DNA of 19,554 nt from Oscillospiraceae bacterium (GTDB lineage: Bacteria; Bacillota; Clostridia; Oscillospirales; Oscillospiraceae): assembly GCA_016296565.1 (NCBI GenBank), contig JAEDJB010000023.1, positions 1 to 19,554 on the forward strand, read 5' to 3'. This document shows, one piece after another, positions 14,869-19,554 of this stretch. Both the position numbers and the translations under genes were made by a program. The number at the start of each line of letters is the position of its first letter. The stretch's first letter is position 1. The notes beneath the pieces were generated by a model. It was not told the DNA's origin. It ran no database searches and was given only the letters and a program-made list of their open reading frames with translations.

Positions 14869-15095
14869 GCCTTGAAAGCCAAGGCTTTCAAGGTTCATTG
14901 GCTTTGTTCAGGTGCAAGGTTTTTGGACAGTTAAGTCCAAAAACCTTGCACCTTTCACTGGAGCGCCGTGGCGCTCCAGTGAAAATACGCATTGCAACAA
15001 TGGCTGGATTCCATGAAACGGCTCAAGCCGTTTTTATGGAATTGCGCGGCGGCCGCCGCGCGAATAAACCGCAAAGCGGTTTATTCGGCAGACAT
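14846..15095 (-). mobile_element. MITE-like structured repeat, copy A (250 bp)
   Basis: Orientation is set to match copy B. On the plus strand the stems are 14854-14864/14900-14910 enclosing 14870-14880/14883-14893 (H1); 14911-14928/14935-14952, 18 bp perfect (H2); 14953-14967/14970-14984 (H3); 15008-15014 plus 15016-15022 with 15027-15042 (H4); 15044-15050/15055-15061 (H5); and 15062-15072/15076-15086 (H6). H1-H3 are enclosed by 14841-14852 with 14986-14997, and H4-H6 more loosely by ~14997-15007 with 15088-15098. The ends are imperfect inverted repeats (ATGTCTGCCGAATAAA against ATGCGTACTGAACAAA). It encodes no transposase; its open frames are shared with copy B only because the DNA is shared. 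Confidence 0.85.
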
Positions 15096-15102
15096 TATTG
15101 TA
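15096..15102 (-). repeat. 7-bp direct repeat (TACAATA) at the upstream end of repeat copy A
   Basis: Minus strand TACAATA, the partner of 14839-14845. Sequence similarity to copy B begins in this segment (TAYAATA) and the bases beyond differ between the copies. Confidence 0.65.
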
Positions 15103-15125
15103 CCACGTTTCTTTAGGGAAGTAAA
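15097..15125 (-). promoter_or_regulatory. Promoter reading into repeat copy A (probable original LUD promoter)
   Basis: Minus strand TTTACT (15125-15120), 17 bp, TACAAT (15102-15097) with a TGG extension of the -10. Removing the element and one 7-bp repeat would place this promoter directly before the LUD leader. Confidence 0.55.
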
Positions 15126-15128
15126 GCG

Positions 15129-15269
15129 ATGAAAAAGGACCGGCCAAATGGGAGGGTCGTAAAACGATATAATTTATCAGGTGAGGAATATCACGTTGGC
15201 AAGTTTGGCAGCAGGGCTTTACGGATATTTTACTGGTTCCCGCTATCGGAGTTAACATTGATGTATTAA
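15129..15269 (+). CDS. Possible 46-residue orphan ORF
   Basis: An ATG at 15129 with AGGGAAG about 9 bases upstream opens a frame ending at TAA 15267-15269. The peptide begins MKKDRPNGRVVKRY, contains SGEEYHVGKFGSRALRIFYW and ends ELTLMY. I recognise no family. Its base composition is much more AT-rich than neighbouring genes. It could be a gene remnant or a chance frame in the 200-bp gap between the repeat and the zinc-ribbon gene. Confidence 0.25.
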   Translation: MKKDRPNGRVVKRYNLSGEEYHVGKFGSRALRIFYWFPLSELTLMY

Positions 15270-15316
15270 CATAACACTAGATGCTAAATCATATTAGAGA
15301 TTAAAAGGTAGCTGAC

Positions 15317-15559
15317 ATGAGCAGTTTTAAGATTCAAAGAATAGTTTGGCGAATTATAGGCATATTGAGTAGTGTAACTGCGTTGGTGTCAATAATAAAT
15401 GATTGGGGAATAGCAATCATTATCAGTATATCAGTGATGATTGCTGACTTGATTATTATTGCTATTAAAAACCGTTGCCCCTTTTGTCATCATTCGTTAA
15501 GAATTGCTCCCATATCTGGTGAGGAATTTTGCTCTCATTGCGGTTGTAAAATTGAATGA
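15317..15559 (+). CDS. Small two-TM protein with C-terminal zinc ribbon
   Basis: The 80-residue product has two hydrophobic segments (~10-27 and ~31-50) and then a short zinc-ribbon: CPFC at 54-57 and CSHC at 72-75, with Cys77 and a CKIE end. Such layouts are common in uncharacterised small membrane proteins; no function can be assigned. AAAAGGT at 15303-15309 is about 8 bases from the ATG. The gene is far more AT-rich, with A/T-ending codons, than everything around it, and it lies next to repeat copy A, which suggests acquired DNA. A shared terminator follows at 15596. Confidence 0.7.
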   Translation: MSSFKIQRIVWRIIGILSSVTALVSIINDWGIAIIISISVMIADLIIIAIKNRCPFCHHSLRIAPISGEEFCSHCGCKIE

Positions 15560-15595
15560 ATTCTAAACACACCCACTCCAGAAGGGTAAAAAATG

Positions 15596-15633
15596 TTGCA
15601 TCCGTACCAAAGCGGTACGGATGCAATATTTTT
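15596..15633. terminator. Bidirectional terminator, zinc-ribbon gene and Na/Pi-PhoU gene
   Basis: TTGCATCCGTACC (15596-15608) pairs perfectly with GGTACGGATGCAA (15614-15626) around AAAGC. The plus strand continues TATTTTT and the minus strand CATTTTTT, so it serves both convergent genes. Confidence 0.9.
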
Positions 15634-15676
15634 ACGAAGACTGCCTGTATGGGCCGGTCCTTTTCTATGTAGGTGT

Positions 15677-17455
15677 TTACTCGGGCAGGGAGAACTTCTT
15701 GCTGTACTCCTCGTAGTACAGGTCGAAGCTGTGGGTGCGCATCTCCCGCAGGCTGGTGATGTACTCGTGGGTGTCGAAGGAGTCGGACTCCAGCTCGATC
15801 ATGGCCACGGCGATGTTGGAGCAGTGGTCGGCCACCCGCTCGTAGTTGGTGAGCAGGTCGTTGAACACGAAGCCCTGGTCCAGCTTGCAGATGCCTCTCT
15901 GCAGCCGCTCCACGTGGCGGAGCTTCAGCTCGTCGCACAGGCTGTCGATGAGCTCTTCCAGGGGCTCGATCCGGTAGGCCAGGTCCAGGTTCTCGGTGGT
16001 AAAGGCGGTGATGGCGTTGTGGGCAATCTCGTTCACCGCGTGGAACATGACCTCCAGCTCCTTCTGGGCGGCCTCGGAGAACACGATGCTCTTTTCGTGG
16101 ATCTCCTTGGCGCACTCGGCGATGTTCATGGCGTGGTCGGAGATTCGCTCCACATCTCCGATGGTGTGCAGGAACTTGGTGACGTCCTTGTTCTGCTGGG
16201 CGCTGAGTTCCTTGCCGGTGATCTTGATGAGGTAGCTGCCCAGCTTGTCCTCGTACCGGTCCACCACGTCTTCCCGCTGGGCCACGAAGTTGAAGGCCTT
16301 CTCGCTGTAGTTGCCGATCAGGTAGAAGGCGTCCTCCAGGTTGGCCTTGGCCTCCAGGGCCATGTTGTTCAGAGCCTGGCGGCTCTGCTCAATGGCCAGG
16401 GCGGGGTGCTCCACGAAGAGGGCCTCCAGCCGGGCGAAGTCCTCCTGCTCCCGGCCGCTCTCCTCGGAGTCCTTGAACAGGCGGCAGACCTGCTTTTCGA
16501 TGACCCCGATGAAGGGGGTGAGGACCACCACGGTGGCCAGACGGAAGAGGGTGTTCAGGAAAGCGATGGCCACGGTGTTCATGGGGGTGTCCATAAAGGA
16601 GAAGTGGACGAAAGCGTTCACCCCATAGAAGATGACGCCCCAGATCACCGCGCCCAAAGCGTCGATGAGCAGATAGACGAAGGCGGTGCGCTTGCCGTTG
16701 ACGTTGGCCCCCAGGGAGGACAGGAGCACCGGCATAGCAGCGCCCACGGCGATACCCATGATGAGGGGGAAGGCAACGGAGAAGGTGATGACCCCCGTGG
16801 CAGCCAGGGCCTGAAGAATACCCACGGCGGCAGAGGCGCTCTGGAGCACGCAGGTGAAGAGCAGACCCACCAGAATGCCCAGGGCCGGGTTGGAGAAGGT
16901 GGTCAGCAGGTCCAGGAAAAATTCGCTCTCCCGCAGGGGGGAGACGGCGGAGCTCATGGCCTGCATGCCGAACATCAGGACGGCAAAGCCCATGAGAATG
17001 TCACCGATGTGGTTCTGCACCTGCTTTTTGGAGAACATCCGCAGGATGATGCCGATGACGGCCACCACGCCGGTGAGGGTGGAGGTGGACAGCAGGGAGA
17101 TCCAGCCGCTGCTGCTCCCCCCTTCCACATAGGACAGGCAGATGATCCAGCCGGTGACACTGGTGCCCAGAATGGCGCCCATGATAATGCCGATGGCCTG
17201 CTTGACCTTCATCATGCCGGAGTTGACAAAGCCCACCACCATGACGGAGGTAGCCGAGGAGGACTGGATGATGGCGGTGACGGCAGTGCCCAGCAGGACG
17301 CCCTTGAGGGGGCTGCCCGAGAGCTTATAGAGCACCAGCTCCAGCTTGTTGCCCGCCACTTTCTTCAGTCCGTCCCCCATAAGGGACATGCCGAAGAGGA
17401 AAAGGGCAACGCCGCTGAGCAGTGCAATGACGTTTGAGATACCCGTTTCGCTCAC
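15677..17455 (-). CDS. Na+/phosphate cotransporter with C-terminal PhoU domains
   Basis: The 592-residue protein has an N-terminal membrane domain (~1-320) of the NptA/PNaS family with the two inverted-repeat signatures QSSSATSVMVVGFVNSG (~64-80) and QSASAAVGILQAL (~205-217). A cytoplasmic helical region (~345-590) holds two PhoU motifs, ERISDHAMNIAE at 436-447 and ERVADHCSNIAV at 539-550. It likely takes up or exports phosphate with Na+, with the PhoU part sensing or gating. The start is uncertain: the protein begins by homology near ...SETGISNVIALLSG, and the only in-frame initiator there is the GTG at 17455, where AAAGGAG sits unusually close. The longer frame to 17668 runs through an AT-rich promoter region and is rejected. 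Confidence 0.87.
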   Translation of the reverse strand: MSETGISNVIALLSGVALFLFGMSLMGDGLKKVAGNKLELVLYKLSGSPLKGVLLGTAVTAIIQSSSATSVMVVGFVNSGMMKVKQAIGIIMGAILGTSVTGWIICLSYVEGGSSSGWISLLSTSTLTGVVAVIGIILRMFSKKQVQNHIGDILMGFAVLMFGMQAMSSAVSPLRESEFFLDLLTTFSNPALGILVGLLFTCVLQSASAAVGILQALAATGVITFSVAFPLIMGIAVGAAMPVLLSSLGANVNGKRTAFVYLLIDALGAVIWGVIFYGVNAFVHFSFMDTPMNTVAIAFLNTLFRLATVVVLTPFIGVIEKQVCRLFKDSEESGREQEDFARLEALFVEHPALAIEQSRQALNNMALEAKANLEDAFYLIGNYSEKAFNFVAQREDVVDRYEDKLGSYLIKITGKELSAQQNKDVTKFLHTIGDVERISDHAMNIAECAKEIHEKSIVFSEAAQKELEVMFHAVNEIAHNAITAFTTENLDLAYRIEPLEELIDSLCDELKLRHVERLQRGICKLDQGFVFNDLLTNYERVADHCSNIAVAMIELESDSFDTHEYITSLREMRTHSFDLYYEEYSKKFSLPE

Positions 17456-17504
17456 GCTCCTTTTGTGCTTGTTGGGTGCGGTTTTCTTTTCTTCCTTACA
17501 TCTA

Positions 17505-17532
17505 ACTATACAAGAAAGGTAAAATTTGTCTA
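17505..17532 (-). promoter_or_regulatory. Promoter of the Na/Pi-PhoU gene
   Basis: Minus strand TAGACA (17532-17527), 16 bp, TATAGT (17510-17505). The leader would be about 45 nt to the GTG start. Confidence 0.6.
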
Positions 17533-17702
17533 TGGTTTTTGTTAAAATTATGTAAAAAAAACGAAAATTCATTTGATTGCCCAAAAAAGAGGGGAAAAAG
17601 TCGAGGGGTTTTCGGCTTCTTTTCAAGGGAAAGTTTTGGTCTGTCCGGGGGCCGGGGCGCATACACATGCAGTAACCAGAAAGACCAACGGAGGAGAATC
17701 CT

Positions 17703-19175
17703 ATGAATCACATTTACCAGGACATTGCCACCCGCACGGCGGGGGACATCTACATCGGCGTGGTGGGACCGGCCCGCACGGGCAAGTCCACCTTTATTAA
17801 GCGCTTTATGGAGACCATGGTCATCCCCAACATTGCCGACCCTTACCGCCGGGAGCGGGCCAGGGATGAGCTGCCCCAGAGCGGCTCCGGCCGGACGGTG
17901 ATGACCGCCGAACCCAAGTTTGTCCCGGAGGAGGCAGTGGAGGTGGCCATGGAGGGGGGCGGGGCCTTTTCCGTGCGGCTCATTGACTGCGTGGGCTACC
18001 TGATCCCCGGGGCGGTGGGCCAGCTGGAGGACGACTTGCCCCGGATGGTCCACACCCCCTGGTTCCCGGAGGAGATCCCCATGGCGGAGGCGGCGGAGAT
18101 CGGCACCCGGAAGGTGATTGCCGAGCACTCCACCATCGGAATTGTGGTGACCACCGACGGAACCATAACGGACATCCCACGGGAGGCCTATGTGGAGGCG
18201 GAGGAGCGGGTGGTGGGCGAGCTCAAGGAGCTGGGCAAGCCCTTCCTCATCCTCCTCAACTCCGCCCGGCCGGACTCTGACCGGGCCCAGACTCTGCGGG
18301 CGGAGCTGGCGGAGAAGTATGACGTCACCTGTCTGGCAGTGAGCTGCCTGGAGCTGGGCCAGCGGGCGGTGACGGAGATCATCCAGTCTGTGCTCTACGA
18401 GTTTCCCCTGGGGGAGCTTCGGCTTTTCCTGCCCGGCTGGGTGGACGCCCTGGAAACGGGCCACCCCATCAAGGAGGAGATCTATGAGGCCATCCGGGGA
18501 GCCATGGGCGGCCTGCGCCGCATCCGGGACGTCCGTCCGGTGGTGGAGCAGATCGGCCAGTGTCCCCGGTTGACCTCGGCGGCGGTTACCGCCATGCAGC
18601 TGGGCAGCGGCCAGTGTGCCGCCCGGCTGGAGCTGCCCCGGAGCCTGTTCTATGAGACCCTGTCGGAGCAGACGGGCTTCCCTATCCGGGACGACGGAGA
18701 GCTTATGAAGCTGCTGGGAGGGCTGGGAACCCTGAAGGCCCAGTACGAGAAGGTGGCTGCCGCCATGGAAGAGGTCCAGGCCACAGGCTACGGCATCGTC
18801 ATTCCCGATGCCTCGGAGCTGGAACTGGAGGAGCCGGAGATCATCCGCCAGGGCGGCCGGTACGGGGTCCGCCTCCGGGCCAAGGCCCCCAGCATCCACA
18901 TGATTCGGGCGGACATCCAGGCGGAAGTCAGCCCCATTGTGGGCAGCGAGAAGCAGTCAGAGGATATGCTGCATTTCCTGCTGCAGGAGTTTGAGGGGGA
19001 GCCGGAGAAAATCTGGCAGTCCAATATCTTTGGGCGGTCCTTCCACGAACTCATCAGCGAGGATTTGAGCGCCAAGCTCAAGCACATGCCCGAGGACGCC
19101 CGGCAGAAAATGCAGCAGACCCTGGAGAAGATCCTCAACGAGGGCTCCGGCGGGCTCATCTGCATTATTTTGTGA
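17703..19175 (+). CDS. spoIVA: Stage IV sporulation protein A, spore-coat morphogenetic ATPase
   Basis: SpoIVA polymerises on the outer forespore membrane and forms the base layer of the spore coat, using ATP hydrolysis for assembly. The 490-residue product (the B. subtilis protein is 492) starts with the typical ...YQDIATRTAGDIYIGVVG leading into the Walker A GPARTGKST at 22-30. It then has LIDCVGYLIPGA (~93-104), the switch-like TTDGTITDIPREAY (~150-163) and a C-terminal GGLICIIL, the conserved tail needed for membrane targeting in Bacillus. GGAGGAG at 17690-17696 lies 6 bases before the ATG. CATACA at 17660-17665 resembles a sigma-E -10, but I see no matching -35. No ordinary terminator separates it from repeat copy B. 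It marks the host as an endospore former. Confidence 0.97.
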   Translation: MNHIYQDIATRTAGDIYIGVVGPARTGKSTFIKRFMETMVIPNIADPYRRERARDELPQSGSGRTVMTAEPKFVPEEAVEVAMEGGGAFSVRLIDCVGYLIPGAVGQLEDDLPRMVHTPWFPEEIPMAEAAEIGTRKVIAEHSTIGIVVTTDGTITDIPREAYVEAEERVVGELKELGKPFLILLNSARPDSDRAQTLRAELAEKYDVTCLAVSCLELGQRAVTEIIQSVLYEFPLGELRLFLPGWVDALETGHPIKEEIYEAIRGAMGGLRRIRDVRPVVEQIGQCPRLTSAAVTAMQLGSGQCAARLELPRSLFYETLSEQTGFPIRDDGELMKLLGGLGTLKAQYEKVAAAMEEVQATGYGIVIPDASELELEEPEIIRQGGRYGVRLRAKAPSIHMIRADIQAEVSPIVGSEKQSEDMLHFLLQEFEGEPEKIWQSNIFGRSFHELISEDLSAKLKHMPEDARQKMQQTLEKILNEGSGGLICIIL

Positions 19176-19204
19176 AAGGCCCCCTGCCGCCTTAAAAGAA
19201 AGAA

Positions 19205-19233
19205 TTGATTTTTTCCCGTTACCATCCTATAAT
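19205..19233 (+). promoter_or_regulatory. Promoter reading into repeat copy B (probable original promoter)
   Basis: TTGATT (19205-19210), 17 bp, TATAAT (19228-19233). The -35 and spacer are unique flanking DNA; the -10 is the first of the two 7-bp repeats. Transcription would start at about 19240, at the edge of hairpin H6. Confidence 0.7.
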
Positions 19234-19234
19234 A
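19228..19234 (+). repeat. 7-bp direct repeat (TATAATA) at the upstream end of repeat copy B
   Basis: TATAATA, identical to 19486-19492 (8 bp if the following A is counted). At copy A both ends read TACAATA instead, so the end sequence varies by locus but matches within a locus. Confidence 0.65.
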
Positions 19235-19485
19235 ATGTCTGCTGAATAAACCGCTTTGCGGTTTGTTCGCGCGGCAGCAGCCGCGCAATTCCATAAAACG
19301 GCTCCTTTGGGCTGTTTTATGGAATTCAGACATTATTGCAATACATATTTTCGCTGGAACACCTCGGTGATCCAGTGAAATGTGCAAGGTTTTGGACGAT
19401 TTATTCCAAAAACCTTGCACCTGAACAAAGCCATAAACCTTGAAAGCCTTGGTTTTCAAGGCTTGCGGCTTTGTTCATTATGTAT
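19235..19485 (+). mobile_element. MITE-like structured repeat, copy B (251 bp)
   Basis: It is the inverted counterpart of copy A with the same hairpins in the order H6 (19244-19254/19258-19268), H5 (~19269-19286), H4 (~19289-19326), H3, H2 and H1. H6-H4 are closed by a perfect 11-bp stem, AATAATGTCTG (19231-19241) with CAGACATTATT (19327-19337). H3-H1 are closed by ~19336-19347 with 19480-19491. Single differences from copy A in H6, H4, H3 and H1 each leave a G-U pair on this strand. The long antisense frame through it is repeat-derived and not a gene. Confidence 0.85.
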
Positions 19486-19491
19486 TATAAT
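19463..19491 (+). promoter_or_regulatory. Outward promoter from repeat copy B
   Basis: TTGCGG (19463-19468) in the H1 stem is 17 bp from TATAAT (19486-19491) in the downstream 7-bp repeat. It points at the gene starting at 19535, with predicted start near 19498. Confidence 0.65.
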
Positions 19492-19492
19492 A
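19486..19492 (+). repeat. 7-bp direct repeat (TATAATA) at the downstream end of repeat copy B
   Basis: TATAATA, partner of 19228-19234, and the -10 of the outward promoter. Confidence 0.65.
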
Positions 19493-19534
19493 AAAACGGA
19501 GTAATGTGACAGGATAGAACCAGGGGGTGCGGGA

Positions 19535-19554
19535 ATGATTTTTACTGTGGACAT
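19535..19554 (+). CDS. Start of a gene cut by the window edge (possibly type III pantothenate kinase)
   Basis: An ATG at 19535 follows AGGGGGTG (19522-19529) at suitable spacing and reads MIFTVD plus a codon starting AT. Type III pantothenate kinases (CoaX) commonly open with a phosphate-loop strand such as M-I-L-x-I-D-(I/V/M)-G-N-T-N, which this could match, but six residues are too few to be sure. It is the gene fed by the two promoters around repeat copy B. Confidence 0.4.

Noticed and set aside
14209..14898. LUD gene starting at 14898 with 30 extra residues
   Set aside because: The extension comes from the repeat element and precedes the promoter. The ATG at 14808 has AAGGAGGTT at ideal spacing.
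14898..15116. 72-residue plus-strand frame across repeat copy A, with a similar peptide in the minus frame across copy B (within 18788-19459)
   Set aside because: The peptides match only because the underlying repeat is shared. The frame runs through six hairpins, differs in start and end between copies, has no ribosome binding site, and the copy B frame runs back into spoIVA antisense. Both are best treated as repeat DNA, although similar hypothetical proteins may be annotated in relatives.
17660..17665. Sigma-E promoter for spoIVA (CATACA)
   Set aside because: SpoIVA is sigma-E dependent in Bacillus, but no -35 match lies 13-15 bp upstream here (GTCTGTC), so the site is noted but not called.
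15677..17668. Na/Pi-PhoU gene extended to 17668
   Set aside because: The extra 71 residues come from an AT-rich region containing the promoter (TAGACA-16-TATAGT) and do not resemble the start of this family.

Overview
The window looks like chromosome from a GC-rich, endospore-forming member of the Clostridia, probably an Oscillospiraceae relative of the Flavonifractor/Lawsonibacter type. The basis is a complete spoIVA, Firmicute-style GGAGG ribosome binding sites, consensus TTGACA/TATAAT promoters, tRNAs with encoded CCA, high-GC coding DNA and anaerobe-type dehydratase/activase genes. The placement is inferred from gene content; no 16S or marker comparison was possible.

Layout, left to right. 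(1) 1-714 is the 3' part of pepT. (2) 743-1110 is a tRNA operon (Met-CAT, Glu-TTC, Val-CAC) with a consensus promoter, an unexplained hairpin between the first two tRNAs, and a strong terminator. (3) 1131-3214 is a two-gene pseudouridine catabolism operon, psuK (with an N-terminal helix-turn-helix) and psuG. (4) 3227-3336 is a short orphan transcription unit that could make a ~75-nt RNA. (5) 3385-5949 (minus) encodes a TetM/EF-G-like ribosomal GTPase fused to a complete Rae1/YacP-type NYN endonuclease. (6) 5950-6287 is a divergent intergenic region and 6288-7667 a MATE exporter. (7) 7715-9500 (minus) is a MarR regulator overlapping citrate synthase; 9617-10045 (minus) is a second MarR gene. 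Both MarR genes carry the same 17-bp operator. (8) 10168-14808 (minus) is a tight four-gene operon: LUD protein, DUF2974-like hydrolase, HgdB/double-cubane-type dehydratase, and a fused HgdB-like/activase protein. (9) 14839-15102 is a structured repeat element, followed by an AT-rich patch with a small membrane zinc-ribbon protein. (10) 15677-17455 (minus) is a Na/Pi cotransporter with PhoU domains. (11) 17703-19175 is spoIVA. (12) 19228-19492 is the second, inverted copy of the repeat, followed by the first codons of another gene.

The most striking finding is the repeat. Two ~250-bp copies, each folding as two clusters of three hairpins, are each bounded by a 7-bp direct repeat (TACAATA in one copy, TATAATA in the other) that is itself a -10 box. 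In both loci a -35 lies 17 bp before the upstream -10, and the far end of the element carries TTGCGG exactly 17 bp before the duplicated -10. This fits a MITE-like element that inserts into -10 boxes, duplicates them and rebuilds a promoter for the downstream gene. Stem mismatches in one copy are all G-U compatible on the same strand, which hints at selection on an RNA.

The second notable system is the GTPase-Rae1 fusion, which joins an A-site-binding ribosomal factor to a domain whose stand-alone homologue cuts mRNA in the ribosomal A site.
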